Shown here: positions 6,840 through 13,471 of the stretch, one piece after another
Position numbering within the stretch: the first letter of the stretch is position 1
How the letters are laid out: the number at the start of each line of letters is the position of its first letter
Origin: an uncultured Chloroflexota bacterium
GTDB lineage: Bacteria; Chloroflexota; Anaerolineae; Aggregatilineales; Phototrophicaceae
Direction: 5' to 3'
Length of the DNA: 13,471 nucleotides
Assembly: GCA_937870805.1 (NCBI GenBank)
Contig: CALMZT010000537.1
Location: 1-13,471 of the forward strand
Notes under the pieces: model-generated
Database searches by the model: none
What the model saw: only the letters and a program-made list of their open reading frames with translations
Told to the model about the DNA's origin: nothing
Made by a program: the position numbers and the translations under genes

Positions 6840-6845
6840 GAGGAG
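6840..6845 (+). promoter_or_regulatory. Ribosome binding site supporting a TTG start
   Basis: GAGGAG lies six bases before TTG at 6852-6854. No ATG or GTG nearby has comparable spacing, so TTG is the best start of the first histidine kinase. Confidence 0.7.
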
Positions 6846-6851
6846 ATTTTT

Positions 6852-8393
6852 TTGGAGGCGCGACACGATTACCTGGGCCGGCACATTGGCGATGCAGATG
6901 CGCTGCAAACTGTAACTGAGTGGCTCGATGAGCTTGAGCAGCAGCGTGATTTTCAGCGCCGATTGATCGAAGAGCTTCCGCAACTGCTGTTCGTGGTGGA
7001 TCGCTGCGGGCAGATTGTGCAGTTCAACCGCGCTTGTGAACTGCTCACAGGTTATACAGCGACTGAGATGCTGCAACGTCACCCCTGGGAAATGCTGCTC
7101 ACACACGATATGCGCCAATACGCGCGCGCGCTGTTTGATGATTTGCAACCCCATTCCATCCCTGCCGAAGTTGATACGGCATGGCTGACGAAAACGGGAC
7201 ATCCCCGCCCTATCCACTGGACAAATACCCTGCTGTTTGGCGATCACGGCGTAGTGGAGTTCATCGTCAGTGTAGGAAAAGAAGTTACCGAAGAAGGCAA
7301 AACAACTCAGCAGCACCTGGCGATGCTGCTAGAAAGAGCGCGTCAAACCGAAAAGCTGTACTCTCTTATTGCCGAAAATGTGACCGATATCATCCTCATC
7401 GTCGCGCCTGACCTCAGTTTGAGTTATATCTCCCCTGCCTGTTTTACGCTGCTTGGTTATCAGCCTGAAGACATTTTGTCGATTGATCCTTACACGCTCA
7501 TCCATCCTGACGACGAAACGGCAACCCGCACACTGCTGACGGGATTGAGCAAAGATAATCTGACAGTCGTGGTCGAGAACCGCGTCCGTCACAAAAGTGG
7601 CAAGTATGTTTGGCTGGAAACGAACCTGCGTGTCATCCTGAATCCTGATGGCAATGTACATGAGATTATCGGCATTGCGCGCAATATCAGCGAACGTCGT
7701 GAATACGAAAATGCTTTGGCACTGTCGAACCGTGAGCTAGAAGCGTTTACGTCTTCCGTGTCGCATGATCTGCGTGCGCCTTTACGCGCTATCGAGGGTT
7801 TTTCGCGGATGCTGCTAGAAGGTTATGCAGCACAACTAACCTCTGATACACAGCGCTACGTGTCGCTCATCCAGGAAAATGCCTTGCAAATGGGCAAGCT
7901 GCTCAACGATTTATTGACCTTTTCACGCCTTAGCCGCCAGCCCGTGATGCGGCGGCAGGTGGATATGACGACGCTCGTGCTGCAAACATTTGCCGAAATC
8001 GACCTCAACCAGCGCGTGATTGATTTTACGGTGGACAATTTGCCGCCTGCTGAAGCTGATTTTACGCTGCTGCATGTGGTAGTTGATAATTTGCTGCGCA
8101 ACGCCGTCAAGTTTACGGCAAAACGTCAGGTCGCAGTTATCGAAGTGGGTTGGGATGAGCAAGACGGCGAAGTCATCTATTGGGTGAAGGATAACGGCGT
8201 GGGCTTCAACATGAAGTACGCCTACAAGCTGTTTAAGGTTTTTCAGCGTTTGCATCGACCAGAAGACTATGAGGGAACGGGGATTGGGTTGGCGACGGTA
8301 GAGCGTATTGTACAACGTCATGGAGGACGAGTATGGGCACAATCAGAGACGGATAAGGGCGCAACGTTTTATTTTACGTTGAGAGGAAAATAG
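6852..8393 (+). CDS. Soluble PAS-PAS sensor histidine kinase
   Basis: The protein is 513 aa with no membrane segment, so a cytosolic sensor. Order: short N-terminal coiled region (about 15-38), PAS 1 (about 38-148), PAS 2 (about 168-283, ending in IIGIARNISERREYE), HisKA with phospho-acceptor H305 in SSVSHDLRAPLRAIEGFSRML, then HATPase_c. In the ATPase the N-box is DNLLRNAVKF (N417), G1 is DNGVGF (D447), the F-box is KLFKVFQRLH and G2 is GTGIGLA (475-481). The HDLRAPLRAIEGF and VFQRLH style is typical of kinases related to bacteriophytochromes. Translation starts at TTG behind a strong GAGGAG. The stop lies four bases before the next kinase gene, so the two form an operon. The PAS ligand is unknown. 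A MITE-like element lies just upstream. Confidence 0.93.
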   Translation: MEARHDYLGRHIGDADALQTVTEWLDELEQQRDFQRRLIEELPQLLFVVDRCGQIVQFNRACELLTGYTATEMLQRHPWEMLLTHDMRQYARALFDDLQPHSIPAEVDTAWLTKTGHPRPIHWTNTLLFGDHGVVEFIVSVGKEVTEEGKTTQQHLAMLLERARQTEKLYSLIAENVTDIILIVAPDLSLSYISPACFTLLGYQPEDILSIDPYTLIHPDDETATRTLLTGLSKDNLTVVVENRVRHKSGKYVWLETNLRVILNPDGNVHEIIGIARNISERREYENALALSNRELEAFTSSVSHDLRAPLRAIEGFSRMLLEGYAAQLTSDTQRYVSLIQENALQMGKLLNDLLTFSRLSRQPVMRRQVDMTTLVLQTFAEIDLNQRVIDFTVDNLPPAEADFTLLHVVVDNLLRNAVKFTAKRQVAVIEVGWDEQDGEVIYWVKDNGVGFNMKYAYKLFKVFQRLHRPEDYEGTGIGLATVERIVQRHGGRVWAQSETDKGATFYFTLRGK

Positions 8394-8397
8394 TGTC

Positions 8398-10338
8398 ATG
8401 TCATCCGTACTTAAACTCTTAATTTTAGAAGATCGTTCCGAAGATGTGGAACTGGTATTGTATGAACTGCGGCATGCGGGCTTTCATCCGCGCTGGTGGC
8501 ACGCCGAGAACGAAGAACAATACGAACAATACCTGATGGCGAATGAGGTTGATGTCATTCTGGCGGATTACGTGCTGCCGCAGTTCGACGCTCTGAGGGC
8601 ATTGCAGATGGTGAAAGAGCGTAACCTTGACGTGCCATTTATCGTGGTGACAGGTACGGCAAGCGAAGATGTTGTTGTGCAGTGCATGAATCAAGGTGCG
8701 GCAGATTATTTACTGAAAGACCGCCTCACACGTTTAGGGCAAGCGATCACGCACGCCTTAGAGGAACGCAAGCTGCGCGTGGATAAGCGGCGTACCGAGG
8801 ATGCACTGCAAGAAAGTGACGAGCGATTTAAACGGCTTGCCGAGAACGTGCAGGATATTATCTATCGCATACGTTTTTCGCCTGATTTTGCCATGGAGTA
8901 CATCAGCCCGGCAGCCAAAGACATTACAGGCTATACACCGCAAGAATACTATACTGACCCTAGCCTATGGCTAAACGTGCTGCGTGAAAAAGACGCGATA
9001 AGTTTGTGTGAGAAGATCCTCAACAGCCAAAATGCCTCGACACGCCTCACGCAAATCTGGTGTCGTGATGGGCTGCTGCGCTGGCTGGAAACACGCGATA
9101 CTGTTGTGCTCGATGCGAATGGACAGCTCATCGCCGTCGAAGGTGTGGCGCGCGACGTGACAGAACGCGAACAAACTGCCGAAACGCTGCGCCATAACGA
9201 CGCGAAAATGCGTGCGCTGCTGGATGGTATCCCCGACATCATGTTTCTGGTGCGCGGCGATGGCACCATTCTAGAGTGTAAATTCCCTGGAAATAGCACG
9301 CAGACCGCCGAAAAGCTGATTGATTGCAACCTATCGGAGCTATCTGAGTTAGGTTTAGTGCCTGTTGATGCCGTGCGGGCGGCGAAAGACGTTTTGCGGC
9401 GCGCGTTGGAAACACATCAGGCTCAGGCGCTGGCAGTGGAGTTTGAAACCCCACCGAAAGGTAGGCGCTATTTTGATCTGCGCGCGTCGGCAAGCGGTGA
9501 AAATGAAGTGGTGTTGATTGTGCGCGAGGTGACTGAAAGCCGTCGCGCGCATGAAACGCTGGTGCGCGCTGAACTAATGAATGCGGAAATCGGGCGTGAG
9601 CGTGAACTTGTACAGTTGAAAGAGAACTTCATTTCGATGATTTCGCATGAGTTTCGCACGCCGCTGGCGGTGATTATGTCGTCTATCGAGACGCTGGAAT
9701 ACTATTCTGATCGCATGACTCCTGAACGGCGTCTGGAAAAGCTGCATAAGGTGAAGGCGCAGACGGAATACATGAGCGAACTGATGAATCAGGTGCTTTT
9801 TATCAGCCGCGCCAAAGCAGGCAAGTTACGCTTTGAGCCGAGACAGATGAACCTGATAACGTTTTGTCAGGACATGATCGAGCATACCAAACTGCGCAGC
9901 GGCTATAAGCAGCATGTGATGACCTTCCATCACGAAGGCGATCTGGACAAAGTGTGGATTGATGAGAAGCTGCTGCAACATATTTTGATAAACCTGCTGG
10001 AGAATGCTGCGAAGTATTCGCCGGCTGGAAGTGAGATCAAATTCGAGGCCACAGAGCAAGGTGATTATGTTTCATTTACGGTCTCTGATCGCGGCATCGG
10101 CATTCCGCCGGACGATCAGGTACATTTGTTTGAGGCATTTCATCGGGCGCGCAATACGGACGGCATCGGCGGTACGGGGTTAGGCTTGTCGATTGTCAAG
10201 AACAGCGTGGATGTACATCAGGGCATCATCACCTGTGAAAGCCAGCCCGATGTAGGGACGACGTTTACGGTGCTGCTGCCACTGCGACTGGAAAAGAGTC
10301 TGCTGCCCAAAGGCGGCGAGAATGTAGACGACGATTGA
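8398..10338 (+). CDS. Hybrid sensor kinase: N-terminal receiver, PAS-PAS, histidine kinase
   Basis: This 646-aa soluble protein carries its receiver at the front. Residues 5-122 are the receiver: E11/D12, phospho-acceptor D57 in ILADYVLPQFD, T85 in VVTGT and K107 in LLKDRL. PAS 1 follows (about 142-257), then a more divergent PAS-like region (about 268-382), then HisKA with H417 in FISMISHEFRTPLAVI. The HATPase_c has N536 in INLLENAAKYS, D564 in SDRGIGIP and GGTGLGLS at 591-598. All catalytic positions are intact. It begins four bases after the upstream kinase stop, with GAGAGG at 8381-8386 as ribosome binding site. A front receiver plus an adjacent receiver-less kinase suggests that the first kinase signals to D57, which then controls this kinase. 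No output regulator follows. Confidence 0.93.
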   Translation: MSSVLKLLILEDRSEDVELVLYELRHAGFHPRWWHAENEEQYEQYLMANEVDVILADYVLPQFDALRALQMVKERNLDVPFIVVTGTASEDVVVQCMNQGAADYLLKDRLTRLGQAITHALEERKLRVDKRRTEDALQESDERFKRLAENVQDIIYRIRFSPDFAMEYISPAAKDITGYTPQEYYTDPSLWLNVLREKDAISLCEKILNSQNASTRLTQIWCRDGLLRWLETRDTVVLDANGQLIAVEGVARDVTEREQTAETLRHNDAKMRALLDGIPDIMFLVRGDGTILECKFPGNSTQTAEKLIDCNLSELSELGLVPVDAVRAAKDVLRRALETHQAQALAVEFETPPKGRRYFDLRASASGENEVVLIVREVTESRRAHETLVRAELMNAEIGRERELVQLKENFISMISHEFRTPLAVIMSSIETLEYYSDRMTPERRLEKLHKVKAQTEYMSELMNQVLFISRAKAGKLRFEPRQMNLITFCQDMIEHTKLRSGYKQHVMTFHHEGDLDKVWIDEKLLQHILINLLENAAKYSPAGSEIKFEATEQGDYVSFTVSDRGIGIPPDDQVHLFEAFHRARNTDGIGGTGLGLSIVKNSVDVHQGIITCESQPDVGTTFTVLLPLRLEKSLLPKGGENVDDD

Positions 10339-10345
10339 ACAGCAA

Positions 10346-10365
10346 GGGCATGGCGCACCATGCCC
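10346..10365. repeat. Palindrome between convergent genes
   Basis: GGGCATGG and CCATGCCC form a perfect 8-bp stem around CGCA, eight bases beyond the kinase stop and 14 bases before the stop of the convergent ligase gene. No T-run follows on either strand, so it is not a textbook terminator, though it may stall or protect transcripts from both sides. The CCATGCCCCTAC edge resembles dispersed GGGGC/GCCCC palindromes, and a related one occurs at 12866-12891. Confidence 0.6.
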
Positions 10366-10378
10366 CTACACTCACAAT

Positions 10379-11503
10379 TTATGAGCCGACGCCGGAATGA
10401 CTGATGATGTTGCCTGAGCGTAATCCCTCGCGCGCGATGGCGAACTCAAGGATGGTCAAAATCAAACGCTCATACGACCAGCCTGCCGCCAGCGATTGAA
10501 TACAGAGATCACTATAGCCGGGGTTGAGTCCGGGCAGCGGATTCACTTCCAGAATGTACGGCTTATAGTTCTGATCTTCGTCCAAGCGGAAGTCCACGCG
10601 CGCCACATCCTTGCAGCCCATCACCTGAAATACTGCCGCTGTGAGACGCTGCAACTCGTGCAGCAGGTCTTGCTGCAAACGTGCTGGACAATTGAAATGA
10701 AAGTCGTCTGCCAGTTCAACCTTCATGCGATTGGTGTACAACCCGGCTTCTTCAGGTCCGTAGGCGTGAACATCGACTTCCAGCGGCGGCATAAAAGTCA
10801 GGTTGTCGGGGATTTCACCGCTGGCAACACGATCACTCACGCGACGCGCGGCGTTCGGCTTGAGGTTGCCCATCACGCCGACGGTGACTTCACGCCCTTT
10901 GATGTAGTGCTCAACCAACACAGGCTGATTGTAGCGCTGAAGCTGCTTACTCACCTGATCCCGAAGCTGCGCGACGGTGTAGACAATGCTTTCGCCGCTG
11001 ACACCCATGCTCGTGCCTTCGCGGCTGGGCTTGACAAACAGCGGGAAGCGTAGTTCGCCATCTTCATTGAGCAGGTCATCGTCAATCGGTTCGTCAGCTT
11101 GTTCAAATACCTGAAACTCTGGTGTGGGCAAGCCGTGATAGAACAGTACACGCTTGGTCATCGGCTTGTCGAGCGCTAATGCCAGCGTCATGACTTTGCT
11201 GCCTGTGTAAGGAATACGCAGCATTTCCAGCACGGCGGGGATTTGTGCCTCGCGTCCATCACCGAAATGACTTTCGGAAATGTTGAAGCACAAATCCGGC
11301 TTGTAATCCATCAATCGCTCGATCAAATTGAACGGCGGCGTGATTTGTGCCTCGAAAAATTTGGCTTCATAGCCCGCGTTCCGAAGCACTTCGACAATGC
11401 CGTCGGTGGTTTTAGGGCTGTCCAGATCATCCCATTGGTCGGCAACCATGCCGTCCCATACGGGAGCGTTTTTCTTTAGGTTTGCAAGTACAGCGATACG
11501 CAT
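10379..11503 (-). CDS. D-alanine-D-alanine ligase-like ATP-grasp protein
   Basis: This 374-aa ATP-grasp ligase joins a carboxylate to an amine through an acyl-phosphate. Ddl-like landmarks are GREAQIPAVLEMLRIPYTGS (83-102), LDKPMTKRVLFYHGLPTPEF, the ATP-binding lysine K158 in LFVKPSREGTSMGVS, VLVEHYIKGREVTVGV (195-210) and the metal-binding end ARVDFRLDEDQ and EVNPLPG (319-325). It departs from true Ddl: the N-terminal GG-S-E-EVS substrate motif is missing (it reads MRIAVLANLKKNAPVWDG), EVNTLPG-MT is replaced by EVNPLPGLNPGYSD, and the usual tyrosine omega-loop is not recognisable. The substrate may therefore not be D-Ala. AGGAG six bases before ATG fixes the start. It is divergent from the two-TM pair, 70 bases away. 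kamA lies on the same strand further upstream, so a role with beta-lysine is conceivable but only inferred. Confidence 0.85.
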   Translation of the reverse strand: MRIAVLANLKKNAPVWDGMVADQWDDLDSPKTTDGIVEVLRNAGYEAKFFEAQITPPFNLIERLMDYKPDLCFNISESHFGDGREAQIPAVLEMLRIPYTGSKVMTLALALDKPMTKRVLFYHGLPTPEFQVFEQADEPIDDDLLNEDGELRFPLFVKPSREGTSMGVSGESIVYTVAQLRDQVSKQLQRYNQPVLVEHYIKGREVTVGVMGNLKPNAARRVSDRVASGEIPDNLTFMPPLEVDVHAYGPEEAGLYTNRMKVELADDFHFNCPARLQQDLLHELQRLTAAVFQVMGCKDVARVDFRLDEDQNYKPYILEVNPLPGLNPGYSDLCIQSLAAGWSYERLILTILEFAIAREGLRSGNIISHSGVGS

Positions 11504-11573
11504 AACATACTCCTGAAAATTTCATGATGTGCGGTATAAATAGAGTTGTTGTTTGAGCTAACAAAGGAATCAC

Positions 11574-12200
11574 ATGATGTCCACCACATCCAAGCGCAAA
11601 AAAAGTCGCTTCCAAGATTTGTTCTTTATCCGGCGTTTTCCCAAGCGTGAAGTGCCGGATACCTGGGAACGCCCAGAAAACGATAGTGAATACAGTGCCA
11701 TGCTCGAATACGAAGACTTCCTGACGCTGCACTTTGAAGGCGACAAGGAGCAGAAATACCCTGTCGTCGTGCGGGATTTAAGGGATCTTGACGAGCATTT
11801 GCTCCCTACGTTTTTTGAATTCAGCCAGAAGTCCAAATACTTCCAGAACATGTTCTACTCCTACCAGTGGCTGTTCATTGTCGGCACATTCCTGGCAACG
11901 GTACTTGGCATTTGCACCACTTATGCGTTCAATACGCCCGAAGCGCTGAATAGTATTCCCTTCAAGGTCGTGACTCTGTTTACATCACTGGTGAGCGCGA
12001 TAATCGCTGCGTTCACCGCGCTTGCAAACCGCCGCCAACCACAGCGACGCTGGGCGATGAGCCGTCGTGCCGCCGAAGAACTGCGTCAGAACTACTTCAT
12101 CTATCTCTCGCATCTCGCGCCCTACAACCAGAGCAATCGCCTTGATCTGCTGCGCAGCCGTGTTGTAGAACTAAAGGACCTGGAGGAACAAGATGTCTGA
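11574..12200 (+). CDS. Two-TM membrane protein resembling SLATT/DUF4231 (first of pair)
   Basis: The protein is 208 aa with no signal peptide. A basic start (KRKKSR) and about 95 soluble residues precede TM1 (about 97-119) and TM2 (about 129-151). TM2 is followed at once by a basic, amphipathic segment RRQPQRRWAMSRRAAEELRQ (153-172), then YFIYLSHLAPYN. Two close helices followed by W-x(3)-R-x-A-E-x-L and an aromatic segment are the hallmark, as I remember it, of SLATT/DUF4231 domains, which are predicted pore-forming effectors in nucleotide-signal immune and stress systems. Tandem ATGs at 11574 and 11577 both follow AGGA (11565-11568) at workable spacing. The gene overlaps the next by eight bases. 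Family assignment is by pattern and needs a profile search; a generic 2-TM protein is the alternative. Confidence 0.7.
   Translation: MMSTTSKRKKSRFQDLFFIRRFPKREVPDTWERPENDSEYSAMLEYEDFLTLHFEGDKEQKYPVVVRDLRDLDEHLLPTFFEFSQKSKYFQNMFYSYQWLFIVGTFLATVLGICTTYAFNTPEALNSIPFKVVTLFTSLVSAIIAAFTALANRRQPQRRWAMSRRAAEELRQNYFIYLSHLAPYNQSNRLDLLRSRVVELKDLEEQDV
12182..12186 (+). promoter_or_regulatory. Ribosome binding site inside the first two-TM gene
   Basis: GGAGG lies six bases before the ATG at 12193 and within the last codons of the preceding gene. With the ATGTCTGA stop-start overlap it indicates translational coupling and a fixed protein ratio. Confidence 0.7.
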
Positions 12201-12810
12201 GCAACCAACTCCCGAAACACTTGCCCCTGTACCGCCGCACAGCAAGGTCGAGCAGGCACTGCTCTACAACGCTTATCTCAAGCACCGTATCGACGTACAG
12301 AAGCGCTTTTATCGGGATCGCATCTTCGAGAACATCCTGAACTCTGATTTTTCGTTCAATCTCGCGACGGCGATCATGGCGTTCACTTCATTTTTGTCCG
12401 CTTCGAGCGCCATACTTGGCAGCCCGATGATTATGCTGAGTGGTGCGCTGCTGCCACCTCTTGCCGCCACACTAGGCGCTTTTCGCCAGCTTTATGGCTG
12501 GGATCGGCAAACACGCATTTATCAAGATGCGATGCGTGGGTTAGCACGTGCGAGTTTGCTAATACCCGACAACGATGAACTACCAAAGAAAGACCTGACA
12601 ACCGTTTACCCGCCGCTGGTGACAGCAATTGAAGATGTCTTCAAAGCTGAAATCAGCCAGTGGGGACAGTTTGTGCTGGAGAAAGACAAACAAAGCGAGG
12701 AAGAAGCAGCCAAAGACCCCTTCAACCGCCTGATATCCGGGATGAATCTCTCTCAGGAACAGGTCGATCAAATACGCAAGATTGTTGATGCGGGCAAAAC
12801 ACCGCAGTAG
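12193..12810 (+). CDS. Two-TM membrane protein resembling SLATT/DUF4231 (second of pair)
   Basis: The protein is 205 aa. A Pro-rich start (1-16) leads to a charged helix NAYLKHRIDVQKRFYRDRIF (26-45), TM1 (about 54-75), TM2 (about 79-98), a basic stretch QLYGWDRQTRIYQDAMRGLAR (99-119), then EDVFKAEISQWGQFVLEKDK (147-166) and a charged tail with a probable helix NLSQEQVDQIRKIV. The helix, two TMs, Trp/Arg loop and late E-x-x-x-W element fit the SLATT/DUF4231 layout. The protein is clearly not a copy of its neighbour, since the TMs lie much earlier and the sequences differ throughout. Strong GGAGG and an eight-base overlap couple it to the first gene. No sensor, nuclease, NTase or TIR gene is in the operon, which ends here against convergent kamA. 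Confidence 0.7.
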   Translation: MSEQPTPETLAPVPPHSKVEQALLYNAYLKHRIDVQKRFYRDRIFENILNSDFSFNLATAIMAFTSFLSASSAILGSPMIMLSGALLPPLAATLGAFRQLYGWDRQTRIYQDAMRGLARASLLIPDNDELPKKDLTTVYPPLVTAIEDVFKAEISQWGQFVLEKDKQSEEEAAKDPFNRLISGMNLSQEQVDQIRKIVDAGKTPQ

Positions 12811-12865
12811 CACAGTCACTGTATTTGGTTGTTAATCTGCATTATGGCTTGAGCGCCACAAGAGT

Positions 12866-12891
12866 AGGGGCAGGTTTTTTCACCCGCCCCT
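12866..12891. repeat. Palindrome between convergent genes, possible terminator
   Basis: AGGGGCAGGT (12866-12875) and ACCCGCCCCT (12882-12891) pair over 10 positions with one A-C mismatch and the loop TTTTTC. On the minus strand the odd pair becomes a G-U wobble, so the RNA stem is better in the kamA direction. It lies 56 bases after the two-TM operon stop and only seven bases from the kamA stop. No clear U-tract follows the stem. Confidence 0.55.
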
Positions 12892-12898
12892 GATCGTG

Positions 12899-13471
12899 TT
12901 AGTGTTTGCCGTTGCCGTTGCTACCGGGCTTGTGTCCGTTGCCGTTCGGCTTGTGTCCGTTGCCATTGGCGGCATGACCATTTACAGGTTCAGGCTCTGC
13001 GCCATTAGCGGTTTCTGCACCGATACCATAAGGCTTCCATTTAGCGTCATTGCTGTTCAGGCGATGCTGTTCGCTGTGGCGCTGATGCAGGTCGTCAAAA
13101 CCTTCGGGCTTGATGAACAGCGCTTCGTCTTGCAGCAAGCCATAGACACCTGACTGCCCCACTTCTGGACGCTTTTCCACCTGGCGGTCAAGATGGTCGA
13201 TGGCGTGCGGGTCGTAGTCTTCCGGCTCGTGATAAGTCGTGATGAAGCCTTCGTAGTTACGCAGCACGACTTTGTTCGGTGCCTGGCTGATGATGTAGTT
13301 GGGCTGTACTGGAATCTTGCCACCGCCGCCGGGAGCATCGACCACATAGGTTGGCACCGCGTAGCCGGTGATATGGCCGCGCAGGTGTTCCATAATTTCC
13401 AGGCCCTTATCGATTGTGGTGCGGAAATGCGCGGTTCCCTGAACCGGATCGCATTGATAAATGTAATAAGG
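12899..13471 (-). CDS. kamA: Lysine 2,3-aminomutase, C-terminal part (5' end outside the window)
   Basis: The last 190 codons of a radical-SAM, PLP-dependent enzyme that converts L-lysine to L-beta-lysine; the frame stays open to the window edge, so the SAM/4Fe-4S part is missing here. Residue K52 of this fragment, in DAPGGGGKIP, matches the PLP lysine (K337 of the Clostridium subterminale enzyme). D45 matches D330, and D8 in QCDPVQG falls exactly 44 residues before the lysine, as D293 does; these two aspartates hold the substrate amino group. True lysine specificity is therefore likely. After the conserved YEGFITTYHEPEDYD the protein runs on for about 95 residues and ends in an Asn/Gly/His/Lys-rich repeat tail (NGNGHKPNGNGHKPGSNGNG). 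Convergent with the two-TM pair; stop at 12899-12901. Confidence 0.93.
   Translation of the reverse strand, partial: PYYIYQCDPVQGTAHFRTTIDKGLEIMEHLRGHITGYAVPTYVVDAPGGGGKIPVQPNYIISQAPNKVVLRNYEGFITTYHEPEDYDPHAIDHLDRQVEKRPEVGQSGVYGLLQDEALFIKPEGFDDLHQRHSEQHRLNSNDAKWKPYGIGAETANGAEPEPVNGHAANGNGHKPNGNGHKPGSNGNGKH

Noticed and set aside
10496..11053. 185-codon plus-strand frame inside the ATP-grasp gene
   Set aside because: Antisense shadow of a gene with clear catalytic motifs; its translation shows no domain.
1..13471. CRISPR array, tRNA, prophage or integrative element
   Set aside because: No regularly spaced repeats, no tRNA-like cloverleaf found by eye, and no integrase, transposase or phage structural gene in any frame.

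Overview
The window looks like a chromosomal segment of a free-living, non-model bacterium, most likely Chloroflexota (Anaerolineae or a relative). This rests on a secreted protein with a very long Thr/Pro/Arg linker, soluble multi-PAS histidine kinases, a radical-SAM lysine aminomutase and moderate GC. No rRNA or marker gene is present to confirm it. I see no tRNA, rRNA, CRISPR array, prophage or complete insertion sequence.

Layout. A probable gene 3' end (3-71) precedes an AT-rich leader and a 649-aa secreted protein (244-2193) with signal peptide, N-terminal globular domain, TPT-type linker and cohesin-like C-terminal domain. It shares a symmetric terminator (2200-2227) with a convergent aldo/keto reductase (2236-3180, minus). 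Next come a stand-alone receiver protein (3585-3950, minus) and a two-gene operon of a DMT/EamA permease and an acetamidase/formamidase (4352-6163, plus). The amidase overlaps tail-to-tail with an orphan RsbW-like ATPase (6150-6560, minus). A 72-bp inverted-repeat element resembling a MITE (6721-6792) sits in front of a two-kinase operon (6852-10338, plus): a PAS-PAS-histidine kinase, then a receiver-PAS-PAS-histidine kinase. The right end holds a Ddl-like ATP-grasp ligase (10379-11503, minus), a divergent overlapping pair of small two-TM membrane proteins resembling the SLATT/DUF4231 effector group (11574-12810, plus), and the 3' part of lysine 2,3-aminomutase kamA (12899-13471, minus, cut by the window edge).

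How the genes may work together. The first kinase plausibly phosphorylates the receiver of the second, and the lone receiver at 3585-3950 is a possible further partner. None of these proteins has a DNA-binding output domain, so output is probably by protein interaction. The permease and amidase may form a small amide or nitrogen-scavenging unit.

The best candidate for an undescribed system is the SLATT-like pair. It is a complete two-gene operon, bounded by a divergent gene on the left and a convergent gene on the right. It contains two different two-TM proteins and no recognisable nucleotide-sensor partner.
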